A stretch of 64,000 nucleotides of DNA from Arthrobacter sp. ov407 (GTDB taxonomy: Bacteria; Actinomycetota; Actinomycetes; Actinomycetales; Micrococcaceae), in contig NZ_FNGD01000002.1 of the NCBI RefSeq assembly GCF_900102895.1, positions 124,001 to 188,000 of the forward strand, given 5' to 3'. Below the pieces are notes generated by a model, which saw only the letters and a list, made by a program, of their open reading frames with translations, was not told the DNA's origin and ran no database searches. Positions 43,663 through 53,597 of the stretch are shown here, piece by piece (the first letter of the stretch is position 1; every line of letters starts with the position of its first letter). The translations under genes and the position numbers were made by a program.

Positions 43663-45612
43663 TCAGGCGTCCGAGCGCAGGGACCGCCGCTGCATCTCAA
43701 GCTGCATGAGTTCGCGATTCAGGCGCTGGAATTCCTCGGGATCGGCCGATGCGTCCAGACGCTGCAACTGGCCCATCTTCTCGGCCTTCACCCGGGTGAT
43801 CTGGAGCTCAAACAAGCGGGCGAGGATGTCCTTGCAGTAGCGCAGGACACCTTCGGGCGTGTTGGCCGGCAGGGGCACCACCGCGAGTTCGGACACGAGC
43901 GGACGCAGCGGCTCAGGCACCTCCTGCAGCAACTGCTCCACCCAGCGCACCGGGTCCCCGGCAAACCCGAGTCCGGTGGCACGGATGGCTTCGTGGATGG
44001 CGAGATAGGCGGGCGTGGAGAACCGCGCCTCCGAGAAGCGTTGCCACGTCTCGCCCTCAAGCATGCCGGGTTCTTGCAGCGCGACCTCGAGCGCCTGGCG
44101 CTCCATCGCTGCCACGGGGTCCCGGGGATCAGGCCGGTTGAAGGACGGGAGCACGGCCGACGGCGGCAGCGGGGCAACGCCCGGCGCAGTCCCGGCAAAG
44201 CCGCGGCCGGACCCGGCATGTCCCTGCCCGCCGCCCTGCCCGTGGCCCTGGCCACCGCCCGACGGGGCCGAGGCGCCCTGTGCGGCACGCTTGGTGGCAG
44301 CACCAACGGCCCTGCTGACCTCCTCGACCGGCATCCCCAGCCAACCGGCGAGCTCGCGGGCGTAGGCCGGCCGGATGCCGGCGTCGCGGATCTGCGCCAC
44401 CACAGGCGCGGATTCACGCAGGGCCGCGATCCGGCCCTCGACGGTGTCCAAATTGTGTCGTTTCAGGCTGGCCCGGATGGCGAACTCGAACAGCGGCCGG
44501 CGGCTCCCGATCAAGTCCCGGACGGCTGAGTCGCCCTTGGACTGGCGGAGTTCGCAGGGGTCTGCGCCGCTGGCTTCCACCGCCACGAACGTTTGCGCGA
44601 CAAACCGCTGGTCCTCTTCGAAGGCGCGCAGTGCCGCCTTCTGGCCGGCGGCGTCGCCGTCGAACGTGAAGATGACCTCTCCCCCGCTGCCGTCGTCAGA
44701 GAGCAGCCGGCGGGCGATCTTGATGTGCTCGGTGCCGAAGGCGGTGCCACACGTGGCCACGGCCGTCGGGATGCCGGCCAGGTGGCAGGCCATGACGTCG
44801 GTGTAGCCTTCCACCACCACGAGCTGGCGATCCTTGGCGATGCTGCGCTTGGCGAGGTCGATTCCGTAGAGGACCTGGGACTTCTTGTAGAGCGCGGTTT
44901 CGGGGGTGTTCAGGTACTTCGGGCCCTGATCATCCTCATAGAGCTTGCGGGCACCGAAGCCGATGGTGTCGCCGGCGATGTCCCGGATGGGCCAGATCAG
45001 CCGGCCGCGGAAACGGTCGTAGATTCCCCGGCCGCCTTCGGAGAACATGCCGGTCAGCTTGAGTTCAGGGTCGGTGTAACCGCGGCCGCGGAGGTGCTTG
45101 AGCAGCGAGTCCCAGCCCTGCGGCGCGTAGCCCACACCGAACTGTTCCGCCGCCGCACGGTCGAAGCCCCGTCCGTAGAGGAAGTTGCGGCCCTCGGCCG
45201 CGCCCGGGGTGATCAGCTGGGCACGGAAGAACTCATCGGCCACCTTGTGCGCGTCCAGCAGCCGCTGGCGCCGTCCGATGTCCTCCCGGTTGGGCCCGGA
45301 GCCGCCGTCCTCGTAACGGAGTTCGAAGCCGATCCGGTGGGCCAGCTTTTCCACGGCCTCGTGGAAGGTGGTGTGGTCCAGCTTTTGGACGAAGGAGATG
45401 ACGTCGCCGTCCTCGCCGCAGCCAAAGCAGTGGTACCGGCCGACTTGGGGGCGGACCGTGAACGAGGGTGAGCGCTCGTCGTGGAAGGGGCACAGGCCCT
45501 TGTAGGACCCCAGCCCGGCTCCCTTGAGCGTCACGTAGCCATCGACGACTTCCTTGATGTCGGTGCGCTGGCGCACTTCATCGATGTCTTCACGTTTGAT
45601 CAGGCCGGCCAC
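43663..45612 (-). CDS. dnaG: DNA primase
   Basis: Makes RNA primers at the replication fork. 649 aa. Zinc finger with C41, H44, C62, C65 (CPFHDERSPS, HCFGCGEDGD), the RNA polymerase core with TOPRIM acidic residues (VVVEGYTDVMAC and FTFDGDAAGQ), and a C-terminal helicase-binding region. A Gly/His/Gln-rich linker (about residues 450-475) separates core and C-terminal domain. Last gene of dusB-dgt-dnaG, starting 52 bp after dgt. Confidence 0.96.
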   Translation of the reverse strand: MAGLIKREDIDEVRQRTDIKEVVDGYVTLKGAGLGSYKGLCPFHDERSPSFTVRPQVGRYHCFGCGEDGDVISFVQKLDHTTFHEAVEKLAHRIGFELRYEDGGSGPNREDIGRRQRLLDAHKVADEFFRAQLITPGAAEGRNFLYGRGFDRAAAEQFGVGYAPQGWDSLLKHLRGRGYTDPELKLTGMFSEGGRGIYDRFRGRLIWPIRDIAGDTIGFGARKLYEDDQGPKYLNTPETALYKKSQVLYGIDLAKRSIAKDRQLVVVEGYTDVMACHLAGIPTAVATCGTAFGTEHIKIARRLLSDDGSGGEVIFTFDGDAAGQKAALRAFEEDQRFVAQTFVAVEASGADPCELRQSKGDSAVRDLIGSRRPLFEFAIRASLKRHNLDTVEGRIAALRESAPVVAQIRDAGIRPAYARELAGWLGMPVEEVSRAVGAATKRAAQGASAPSGGGQGHGQGGGQGHAGSGRGFAGTAPGVAPLPPSAVLPSFNRPDPRDPVAAMERQALEVALQEPGMLEGETWQRFSEARFSTPAYLAIHEAIRATGLGFAGDPVRWVEQLLQEVPEPLRPLVSELAVVPLPANTPEGVLRYCKDILARLFELQITRVKAEKMGQLQRLDASADPEEFQRLNRELMQLEMQRRSLRSDA

Positions 45613-45664
45613 AGTGCCATCCTAGTCCCCGGGTACGACGCCGACGGGCCGGCCACGGTGGCGG

Positions 45665-46963
45665 TCACCACAGCGACGGCAGGCTGCCCACGAGGCGCTC
45701 GTACATGGCCAGCGCCGAGCCGTCCGTCAGCGAGGCGACCTGATCGATGACGACGCGCAGCCGCGCGGCGTCGTCCGCAGCGTCGAGCCAGTCGGCGGCG
45801 AACATCGGCTCCAGGTGGCGGTCCCCCGTGGCGCTGAGCGCGGTGACGAGGGCATGCAGGACCTCGCGCTGGCGCTCGTAGATGGGCTGCCGGTGTTCGG
45901 TGGTCATCACGAAGGTGGTGGCCAGGCCCTTCATCACCGCGATTTCCATGACGGTCTCATCCGGGACGATCAGCTCCGCCTTGTAGCGGGTCAGGTTTTC
46001 CGGGCCGTAGACCGTGCGGGTGGCCTCCAGCGCACTCTGGCAGAAGCGCCCGATGAGCTGGCTGGTCATGTCCTTGAGCGCCGCCATGGCCTTGCGGCTG
46101 CCGTCGGCCTCGCGCACCCAGACGTCCGTGGCCTCCAGCCGGGCCAATGCGGCGTCGATCGCGGCGGGATCGTTGTGCGGCAGGTACCACTGCTTGGCGT
46201 AGCCGACGACGCGGGCGCGGTGGTCCGGGTTGTCCATCCAGCGCAGCTGGAAATGGCCTGCGACGATCGCGTCCTCGACGTCGTGCACCGAGTAGGAGAT
46301 ATCGTCCGCCAGGTCCATGACCTGCGCTTCGAGGCAGGACCGGCGTTCCGGGGCGCCGTCCCGGATCCAGTCAAAAATGGGAAGGTCGTCCTCGTAGGCT
46401 CCGAACTTGCTGGTCCGCTCTCCGTGGATGACCGGCGCGTTCACGGCGGACCAGGGGTACTTGGCGGCGGCATCGAGGCTCGCCCGGGTCAGGTTCAGGC
46501 CGGCCGGCCGGCCGTCGGCGGCCAGGACCTTGGGCTCCAGCCGGGTCAGCAGCCGCAGCGTCTGGGCGTTGCCTTCGAAGCCGCCGATCCCATGGGCCAC
46601 CTCGTTGAGGGCAGCCTCGCCGTTGTGGCCGAAGGGCGGGTGGCCGAGGTCGTGGCTGAGGCACGCCGTATCCACGACGTCGGGGTCGCAGCCGAGCGCG
46701 CGGCCCAGCTCTCGGCCCACCTGGGCAACCTCGAGGCTGTGGGTGAGCCGGGTCCGGACGAAGTCGTCGGTATCCGGCGCCACCACCTGGGTCTTCGCGC
46801 CGAGCCGGCGCAGCGCCGAGGAGTGCAGGACCCGCGCACGGTCGCGCTCGAAGTCCGAACGGTAGGTGCTCTTGGGCGGCTCTTCGACCCACCGGGCCCA
46901 GTCGCGGGAGGTGTAGCCGTCCAGGACGGGGGCGGTGGTCCGGGTCTCAGCCACCGGAGACAT
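45665..46963 (-). CDS. dgt: Deoxyguanosinetriphosphate triphosphohydrolase-like protein
   Basis: HD-domain dNTPase, 432 aa: releases triphosphate from dGTP or other dNTPs. Metal-binding residues are in RTRLTHSLEVAQVGR (His) and ACLSHDLGHPPFGHNGE (His-Asp), with a later conserved ADDISYSVHDVEDA. The ATG at 46963 overlaps dusB by 17 bases; an upstream in-frame start at 47002 lies deeper in dusB and is less likely. Physiological substrate preference is not determinable. Confidence 0.9.
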   Translation of the reverse strand: MSPVAETRTTAPVLDGYTSRDWARWVEEPPKSTYRSDFERDRARVLHSSALRRLGAKTQVVAPDTDDFVRTRLTHSLEVAQVGRELGRALGCDPDVVDTACLSHDLGHPPFGHNGEAALNEVAHGIGGFEGNAQTLRLLTRLEPKVLAADGRPAGLNLTRASLDAAAKYPWSAVNAPVIHGERTSKFGAYEDDLPIFDWIRDGAPERRSCLEAQVMDLADDISYSVHDVEDAIVAGHFQLRWMDNPDHRARVVGYAKQWYLPHNDPAAIDAALARLEATDVWVREADGSRKAMAALKDMTSQLIGRFCQSALEATRTVYGPENLTRYKAELIVPDETVMEIAVMKGLATTFVMTTEHRQPIYERQREVLHALVTALSATGDRHLEPMFAADWLDAADDAARLRVVIDQVASLTDGSALAMYERLVGSLPSLW

Positions 46964-48125
46964 CCAGTTCGGCGAAGGAGATGTCCCGGGTCTGCGCGTC
47001 ATCCAGCGTCCGGTTCAGCAGCCAGTCCTTCGGCAGCGCAGGCTTTTTCGGAGAACCGGCGCGGCCGCGCGGGCCCTCGGCGTCGACCCCGGGATACGGC
47101 GAGTCGAGGTCCAACTGGTCCAGGGTCCCGCGCAGTACCTCGAGGCTGGTGACGAGTGCCAGCTTGGTCCGCAGTTCGCTGCCGACCACGTAGCCCTTGA
47201 AGTACCAGGCAATGTGCTTGCGGATTTCGCGCAGCGCCTTGCCCTCGTCCCCAAATGTCTCAACCATGAGCTCGGCATGCCGGTACACGCTTTCGGCCAC
47301 CTGGCGCAGATCCGGCCGGTACCGCTGGTCGCTGCCTTCGAACGCGGCCATGAGATCGCCGAACAGCCAGGGCCTGCCCTGGCAGCCGCGGCCGACGACG
47401 ACGCCGTCCACCCCTGTTTCGCGGACCATCCGGACCGCGTCTTCCGCGGACCAGATGTCTCCGTTGCCAAGGACGGGAATGTCCGGCAGGGCCTCGCGCA
47501 GCCGGGCAATGGCGGACCAGTCGGCCTGGCCGGAATAGAACTGCGCGGCCGTGCGACCGTGAAGTGCGACGGCGGCGACGCCGGAATCGCGGGCAATCCG
47601 GCCGGCATCGAGGTACGTCAGGTGGTCCTCGTCAATGCCCTTGCGCATCTTGATGGTCAGCGGGACGTTGCCCCGGGAGGCTTCCTTCACCGCGGTCTGG
47701 ACGATCGAGGTGAAGAGGTCAATCTTCCACGGCAGGGCCGAGCCGCCGCCGCGACGGGTCACTTTGGGCACGGGGCAGCCGAAGTTGAGGTCGATGTGGT
47801 CTGCCCGGTCCTCCTCGACGAGCATCCGGACGGCCTGGCCGACGGTCACGGGGTCGACACCGTAGAGCTGGACGGAGCGGACTTTCTCGTCGTCGTCGTG
47901 CGAAATAATGCGCAGCGATTCCGGCGTGCGCTCCACGAGGGCACGCGAGGTGACCATCTCTGCCACATACAGGCCGCCGCCGTATTCACGGCACAGCCTG
48001 CGGAAGGCGGAGTTGGTGATGCCCGCCATGGGCGCCAGGATCACGGGGGTGTCCACCGTGATTGGGCCCAGCTTCAGGGGCGGGAGTTCCAGCTTGGGGG
48101 CGGGAGGCGTTGCTACAACAGTCAC
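46947..48125 (-). CDS. dusB: tRNA dihydrouridine synthase B
   Basis: FMN-dependent reduction of uridines in the tRNA D loop. 392 aa. Signature LAPMAGITNSAFRRL at the N-terminus, HIDLNFGCPVPKVTRRGGGSAL with the catalytic Cys, LHGRTAAQFYSGQADW, and VLGNGDIWSAEDA/VVVGRGCQGRPWLF for FMN phosphate. First gene of the dusB-dgt-dnaG set, usual for actinobacteria. A Gly/Arg-rich stretch near the C-terminus (EGPRGRAGSPKK) is an unconserved insertion. Confidence 0.93.
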   Translation of the reverse strand: MTVVATPPAPKLELPPLKLGPITVDTPVILAPMAGITNSAFRRLCREYGGGLYVAEMVTSRALVERTPESLRIISHDDDEKVRSVQLYGVDPVTVGQAVRMLVEEDRADHIDLNFGCPVPKVTRRGGGSALPWKIDLFTSIVQTAVKEASRGNVPLTIKMRKGIDEDHLTYLDAGRIARDSGVAAVALHGRTAAQFYSGQADWSAIARLREALPDIPVLGNGDIWSAEDAVRMVRETGVDGVVVGRGCQGRPWLFGDLMAAFEGSDQRYRPDLRQVAESVYRHAELMVETFGDEGKALREIRKHIAWYFKGYVVGSELRTKLALVTSLEVLRGTLDQLDLDSPYPGVDAEGPRGRAGSPKKPALPKDWLLNRTLDDAQTRDISFAELDVSGG

Positions 48126-48265
48126 CCGACCATTGTCTCAAAGACGGGCAAATCGGCCCGGACCCGCTCCGGCTATGTGGAAATCAGGACCTCAGCTCCG
48201 GACGGGAGCCCGTCGATCCCAGCGTGTTTCCCGGGCCGGACGTCGCTGCTGCGCCGGCGGCCAGA

Positions 48266-49420
48266 CTAGGAGGCAGGCCGTTTCTCTCCGAGTCGTTTTT
48301 CGGCCGGCAGGGTACCCAGGTCGTGTGCTGGGGGCGGAGGCTGGGTGGAAACCGCCGCGCCCTGGCCTGATCGCACCGGTCCTGAACGGGGAATACGCCA
48401 ACTCTTAAACCGCTGAGCGGGGCGTTCGATAAAGTACCAGCTCAGCACAGCGAGGGGCGCGGTAGCGGCGACACTGGCCGAAATGAAGGCCACTGGACCA
48501 GCTTGTTGTAGCCCGGTCAGCACAAACAGTTGCTGAACGGGAAACGCGTACAGGTATGTTCCGTAGGAGAAGTCATTCTTTGACCCCAGTTTCCGCAGCT
48601 TGCGCGGGAGGATCGCCCCAAGCCAAAGCAACACGTACGCCAGCGGCAGGGGCGACAAGGCCCGTCCAAAACCGGCTATTGAGCACACGACGAAAATCGC
48701 AATTGCTGGTACGCCAATTTGCCAGCGGAGCGGAACGCGATCCGCCAGGCTATAGAGAGCGGCGCCAGCTAGGAAAAATGTACCCAGCAGAATCCATCGT
48801 TCAGCATTTCCCGTGTCGCCTCGCGCATGAATGACCAGGCTGCAGGCCGTGGCAACGATAAACAGCGTGGGTGTCAGCCATGTCAAACGCCGCACCAAAG
48901 GGATGATGAACACCAATCCCAGTAGCACGTAGCACGCCACTTCATAGAACAGGGTCCATAGCGAGCCATTCCACGCGCCCGGGAAGGGTGCCCCGAGGAG
49001 CGTGGCCCCAATAACGAGATCACCGTTTCGCATATCAGCATTGGTATAGACGAAGTGCCAGGCAGCGCCAGGCGTCCATCCCCCGCGGGCCAACGCCGCC
49101 ACTGCAGCGGCGACAAATGCTGTGAAAATCAGGCAGACCCAATAGCCAGGAAGGATCCGAAGCGCCCGCCGCCATGAATAGCTCCAAAAAGATGAGCGAT
49201 GTCGGCTTCGGGTAATTAGATAGCCACTTATTGTGAAGAAACCGCCGACGGCGACCGTACCGAGTTTTATATCTCCCAACTTCGGGTCGTCGCCATACCC
49301 GGCAATGGGCCACGTGTGGGAAACGATGACGAGGACCGCCAAGACCAGACGGATCAGATTGAGCGCGTTATCGTGGGGGTCGAGCTTTTGCTCCAACGAA
49401 TCCGACATTGCGCTCCTCAT
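48266..49420 (-). CDS. Acyltransferase family 3 membrane protein (OafA/YrhL-type), lower GC
   Basis: Membrane O-acyltransferase of 384 aa with about ten helices. It starts with NALNLIRLVLAVLVIVSHTWPIAG (conserved R and H), then FFTISGYLITRSR and LWTLFYEVACYVLLG, all typical. These enzymes acetylate surface sugars or exported metabolites. The Pro/Gly-rich C-terminus is cytosolic. Codon third positions are visibly poorer in G/C than all neighbours and the gene stands alone, both signs of horizontal acquisition. Start 49420 or the ATG at 49408. Confidence 0.85.
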   Translation of the reverse strand: MRSAMSDSLEQKLDPHDNALNLIRLVLAVLVIVSHTWPIAGYGDDPKLGDIKLGTVAVGGFFTISGYLITRSRHRSSFWSYSWRRALRILPGYWVCLIFTAFVAAAVAALARGGWTPGAAWHFVYTNADMRNGDLVIGATLLGAPFPGAWNGSLWTLFYEVACYVLLGLVFIIPLVRRLTWLTPTLFIVATACSLVIHARGDTGNAERWILLGTFFLAGAALYSLADRVPLRWQIGVPAIAIFVVCSIAGFGRALSPLPLAYVLLWLGAILPRKLRKLGSKNDFSYGTYLYAFPVQQLFVLTGLQQAGPVAFISASVAATAPLAVLSWYFIERPAQRFKSWRIPRSGPVRSGQGAAVSTQPPPPAHDLGTLPAEKRLGEKRPAS

Positions 49421-49614
49421 TTGGAAACGAACCGCGAGAGCCGACGCCCGTGCTCAGAGCATAGGGGGCCAGATGGATTTCCGACAAGGGATCGGAGCAC
49501 TTCATCGGAGACCCCGGCGCTGGGTGGGCATCGCCGAGGGGCCGTGCGCAGAGCATCACCAGATGTGGAAATGGCCGGTTATGTGGAGACTTTCGGGCGC
49601 CGCCAGAGCCCGCG

Positions 49615-51084
49615 TCAGCCCCGCAGGGCGGCACGCCGCCCGCGGCGCGTGGCAGGACCGGCGCCGGCCCCGTCCGGCTCGACCCAGTCCGGGTCGACCC
49701 AGTCCGGCTCGATCCCGTCGGACTCGCCGGCGTCGGACCCGACCCAGTCGGACTCGATCCCCTCGAACTCGCTGGCATTGACCGGGCTGGCCTTAATCCC
49801 ACTGCCCTTGATCCCGGTGGCCTTGACCACCAGCACGGCAATGAGGGTGGTGACCGGCACGGCGAGGACGAGCCCCACGGAACCGACCAGGGTGCGGATG
49901 ACTTCCTCGGAGAGTTCGGCGCTGGTGATGGCGTCCCCGAGCGGCCGCTCGTAGAGCATGACCAGGATCAGGACCGGCAGGGCCGCGCCGGCGTAGGCAA
50001 ACGCAATGGTGTAGACCGTGGAGGCGATGTGGTCCCGGCCGATCCGCATGGCGGACGTAAAGAGCTGCCGGGCACTGGTTTCGGGGGCGAGTTCCCACAG
50101 TTCCCAGACGGCCGACGACTGCGTGATGGTGACGTCGTTCAGCACCCCCAGACCGGAAATGATCAGCCCGCACAGGATGATGCCGGAGATGGAGATGTGG
50201 TCCGACATGTTGGTGAGCGTGGCGGCGTCGTGGCTGCCCACACCGGCAAGATTTGCGGCGTCGGTGGCCCAGGCGGCCAGCAGCGCCGTAATGGCGAGGC
50301 CGAACATTGTCCCGAGCAGCGCCGTCGACGTGCGGGCGGAGAAGCCGTGGGCGAAGTAGAGCACCCCGATCATGATCACCGTGGAACCCACGAGGGCCAG
50401 GAGCAGCGGCGGCTTTCCCTCGACCAGCCCGGGCAGCATGAACGAGACCAGCACGACGTAGGCGCCGACCAGTCCGATCAGGGCCCGCAGGCCGCGCCAG
50501 CGCGCCACCGCGATCACGACGACGGCGTAGAGCACGGCCAGGAAGATGATGGGCAGTGTCCGGACAAAGTCGACGAAGACATAGGCCGGCGCGCCCTGGC
50601 CGTCGGCGCCCTGTGCCTTGGAGAGGTTCAGGTAGCGGATGTTGTCCCCGGGCTTCACGCCGTGGGATTTCGCGATGTCAGGGTTGATGACCACCTTCAC
50701 CGGGTTGCCGCCCTTGTCCGGCTCGGTGTAGGCGAACGTGCATTGCGAGCCTTCGTTCGGTGGCTGCGCGGCGGCGCCGGAACCGGATGTGCCCTGCTGC
50801 GCCGCGGCGTCACCGCCCGCTTGGGCATCCGAACAGCTGCCGACGACGACCCGCTGGATCTTGCCGGTGTCAAACGTCACGCCCGGGGCCGCCGCATAGG
50901 GGCTGGCCAGGGTAATGCCGTCCTTGCTTCCCGACGGCCACATGAAGACCATGGCCGCCAGGGTCAGCAGCGTCAGCGGGATCAGGATGGCAGCCAGGAT
51001 CCAGTTGGCCTTCTTCCGCGCCACGAGCGTCCGGGGCGAGGGCTCGACATCGTCAGTGTGGGAGTGCGAGTGTCCGGCGCCCAT
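49615..51084 (-). CDS. YibE/F-family multipass membrane protein
   Basis: A 489-aa protein with a His-rich N-terminus (MGAGHSHSHTDD), one membrane span, an extracytoplasmic domain of about 120 residues with two cysteines, and then about seven membrane helices of the YibE/F type (FARTLPIIF-like start, GLIISGLGVLNDVTITQSSAVWEL, IGRDHIASTVYTIAFAYAGAALP). The C-terminal 45 residues are a low-complexity acidic tail of DWV/DGIEPDWV units from short DNA repeats. Function unknown; the His-rich start invites a metal role, but this is speculative. Confidence 0.82.
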   Translation of the reverse strand: MGAGHSHSHTDDVEPSPRTLVARKKANWILAAILIPLTLLTLAAMVFMWPSGSKDGITLASPYAAAPGVTFDTGKIQRVVVGSCSDAQAGGDAAAQQGTSGSGAAAQPPNEGSQCTFAYTEPDKGGNPVKVVINPDIAKSHGVKPGDNIRYLNLSKAQGADGQGAPAYVFVDFVRTLPIIFLAVLYAVVVIAVARWRGLRALIGLVGAYVVLVSFMLPGLVEGKPPLLLALVGSTVIMIGVLYFAHGFSARTSTALLGTMFGLAITALLAAWATDAANLAGVGSHDAATLTNMSDHISISGIILCGLIISGLGVLNDVTITQSSAVWELWELAPETSARQLFTSAMRIGRDHIASTVYTIAFAYAGAALPVLILVMLYERPLGDAITSAELSEEVIRTLVGSVGLVLAVPVTTLIAVLVVKATGIKGSGIKASPVNASEFEGIESDWVGSDAGESDGIEPDWVDPDWVEPDGAGAGPATRRGRRAALRG

Positions 51085-51201
51085 CAGCAGTTCAACCTCA
51101 TGCCGAAAACTTTACGGCGTGGGCGGGGCCGCGCTGGACGGATGACGCCGCGCGCTCGCGGAGCGCCGAAAGCGCTCTCGTCGCGGCGGAAGTGGACCAG
51201 G

Positions 51202-52575
51202 TTACGCGGGCGCGATGTTCTGGTTGACGTGGAAGAGATTCTGCGGATCGTACTTGGCTTTGACCTCCCGCAAGCGGCTGTAGTTCGGTCCGTAGTTTTC
51301 CGCGACCCTGGGCTGGTCATCGCCGTCCATGAAGTTGATGTAGCCACCCGCCGCCGAATAGGGGCGCAGTGCCGCCGCATAGTCCTTGACCCAGGCGATG
51401 TTTGCCTCGTTCTCTGCCGGGTCCTGCCAGATGGCCGCAATCACAGGCGCGAACTTCACGCTCCTGTTGGGGAACGCAGTTTCGCTTGCGCCCACGCGAT
51501 GGACTGCCCCGTCAATGGGGTACAGGTGGACGGCGGTTTGCACGCTCGGTACCCTGCTGCCGAAATCGAGGTGTGCGGCGATGGCGCCGTCGTTGAGCTC
51601 CGGGAGGAAATCGGCTTTCCAGTAGCCCTGCAGTCCTTTTGGAACCAGCGGGTCGAAGGCCTGGTTCAGGGCCGGGTAGGGCATCGGGCCCACCATGGAT
51701 CCGGCCACGGGAGCGATGTCGAGGAAGGGTTTCCAGCGGCTGGGCCCTTCGGCCTGATCGCCCGTCCACATGCCGACAACCACGGCAACCGGTTTCCCGT
51801 GCCATTCCGCGGGCAGGAACGGTACAGGCGGCCCGAGGGCGAATGCCAGGAACGCTCCAAACTCCTCCGGCGCTGAATCCATATGATCCCGGTAGAACTT
51901 CGCCACTGTCTCCGCGTGCTCCATCGGATAGATGATGATGCCGGCATGGACCATATCCACCGGATGCAGCCGGTATTCCAGCGACGTCACCACGCCGAAG
52001 TTTCCTCCGCCGCCGCGCAGTGCCCAGAACAGGTCCTCGTTCTGGCTTTCACTGGCGGTCAGGAACTTTCCGTCCGCCGTTACGACGTCGGCGGAGAGCA
52101 GGTTGTCACAGCTGAGTCCGTACTTCCGCGCCAGATAGCCAATGCCGCCGCCCAGGGTGAGCCCTGCGACGCCCGTCGTCCCCACGATACCGCCGGTGGT
52201 CGCCAGCCCGAAGGCATGCGTGGCGTGGTTGAAGTCGGCCCACGTTGCACCGGCCTCCGCGCGCGCCGTCTTGGCTGCTGGATCCACCCGGACGCCGGAG
52301 GTGTTGACGAAGTCGATGACCAGGGCGTCGTCCCAGGTGCCAAACCCGGGAACGCTGTGGCCTCCACCGCGGATGGCAAGATCCAGGGAGTTGTCCCGGG
52401 CGAAGTTGACGCACGCGATGACGTCAGCCACCTGGGATACGCGGACCACGGCTGCCGGCCGTTTGTCGATCATGCCGTTGTGCACTGCCCTCGCGGCGTC
52501 GTAGTCCGGGTCACCGGGCGTGATGATCTGCCCGCGGACTTGTTCGCGGAGGCCATCGAACTTTGTTCCGTTCAT
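51202..52575 (-). CDS. FAD-linked oxidoreductase, berberine-bridge (BBE) type
   Basis: 457-aa VAO-fold oxidase. FAD domain with AIRGGGHSVPG, where His73 is the residue that covalently binds FAD in this family, GLTLGGGIGYLARKYG, and LFWALRGGGGNFGVVTSLEYRL. The C-terminal BBE motif (YGPNYSRLREVKAKYDPQNLF) is clear. The Cys of bicovalent family members is not seen at the usual position. Likely substrates are carbohydrates or secondary metabolites; not decidable. Stands alone. ATG at 52575. Confidence 0.9.
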   Translation of the reverse strand: MNGTKFDGLREQVRGQIITPGDPDYDAARAVHNGMIDKRPAAVVRVSQVADVIACVNFARDNSLDLAIRGGGHSVPGFGTWDDALVIDFVNTSGVRVDPAAKTARAEAGATWADFNHATHAFGLATTGGIVGTTGVAGLTLGGGIGYLARKYGLSCDNLLSADVVTADGKFLTASESQNEDLFWALRGGGGNFGVVTSLEYRLHPVDMVHAGIIIYPMEHAETVAKFYRDHMDSAPEEFGAFLAFALGPPVPFLPAEWHGKPVAVVVGMWTGDQAEGPSRWKPFLDIAPVAGSMVGPMPYPALNQAFDPLVPKGLQGYWKADFLPELNDGAIAAHLDFGSRVPSVQTAVHLYPIDGAVHRVGASETAFPNRSVKFAPVIAAIWQDPAENEANIAWVKDYAAALRPYSAAGGYINFMDGDDQPRVAENYGPNYSRLREVKAKYDPQNLFHVNQNIAPA

Positions 52576-52826
52576 TTTCTGTACCGTCGATTTCGTCGTG
52601 AGATTCGACCCGGACGGTTCTCTGCGCTCCCAGCCGGCGTGACGCCCGGAGGTTTACCTGCACATGCCTACTCTTTCGGCATTCCCTCGTCAAGGGTCCG
52701 CGTGCTCGCCGCACCCATCGCCGGGGGCGCCGGCTCCGAATCCACACTAGGCACCCCCTGCCTTGACGGGCGGAGGCTGCAACCTAGGGTTGGTTATTAA
52801 CGGACAAAGGACGGAAGGACACACGC

Positions 52827-53597
52827 GTGGCCATGCGTAAACTAGACGACCGCGAACCGGGGGCGGGCCGTTCCGGGCCTGCCGCCAGGGCCGTGCTGAG
52901 AATCACCGAAGCCGCCGGGGAGACCCGCGGAGTCGCCTTGGTCCTGCACGGCGGGCGGGCCGACAGCTACGACGCGGTCCGCGGCCGGCACCTGAGCCCG
53001 GCCCGGATGCTGCCCTTCGCCCGGGCACTGCACAGGCAGGGCGGCCGGCACGGGCTGGCCGTGTGGACGCTGCGCAACCGGTACCGCGGCTGGAACGGGG
53101 AGGAGATGTCCCCCGTTCACGATGCCCGCTGGGCGCTCGCCCGGATCAGTCAGGAACATCCCGGCGTGCCGGTGTACCTGCTGGGCCACTCCATGGGCGG
53201 TCTCACGGCACTGTGCGTGGCCGACGACGCGCAGGTCGAGGCCGTCGTCGCGCTCGCCCCGTGGCTAAATCACAAAACCCCGGTCGAACCTGTCGCTGGC
53301 CGCCGGGTCCTGATCGTCCACGGCACCGACGACCGCTGGACCAGCCCGGCGAAATCACTGGACTATGCCCGGCGCGCCGACGGCGTCGCCGCTTCCGTGG
53401 ACTACGTCTCGCTCAAAGGTGCCGGCCATTTCATGATCCGCCGGGTGGCACTGTGGAACGTGCTGGCGAATGGCTCCGTCCTGGATGCCTTCGGCGAGGC
53501 CACGGGAGCTGATGTCTCCGGCGCCACGGACGCACTACGCCGTGTCCTGCATCGCGCCCTGCCGGCGGCCGGAACACGCCTGCCGGTGGTGTTGTGA
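52827..53597 (+). CDS. Alpha/beta hydrolase
   Basis: 256-aa cytosolic hydrolase: nucleophile Ser in LLGHSMGGLTAL, acid Asp in VHGTDDRWTSP, and catalytic His in GAGHFMIRR. N-terminal VALVLHGGRADSYD carries the oxyanion-hole HGG. GTG at 52827 with GGAAGG seven bases before it. It overlaps the next gene by TGATG, and is the first of a three-gene set with a DUF1295 protein and a PlsC-like acyltransferase, suggesting a lipid substrate. Confidence 0.87.
   Translation: MAMRKLDDREPGAGRSGPAARAVLRITEAAGETRGVALVLHGGRADSYDAVRGRHLSPARMLPFARALHRQGGRHGLAVWTLRNRYRGWNGEEMSPVHDARWALARISQEHPGVPVYLLGHSMGGLTALCVADDAQVEAVVALAPWLNHKTPVEPVAGRRVLIVHGTDDRWTSPAKSLDYARRADGVAASVDYVSLKGAGHFMIRRVALWNVLANGSVLDAFGEATGADVSGATDALRRVLHRALPAAGTRLPVVL

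Noticed and set aside
51412..51440. Third copy of the 51-bp hairpin element (CAGATGGCCGCAAT)
   Set aside because: It lies within the FAD oxidoreductase coding sequence, lacks the second arm and is explained by codons.
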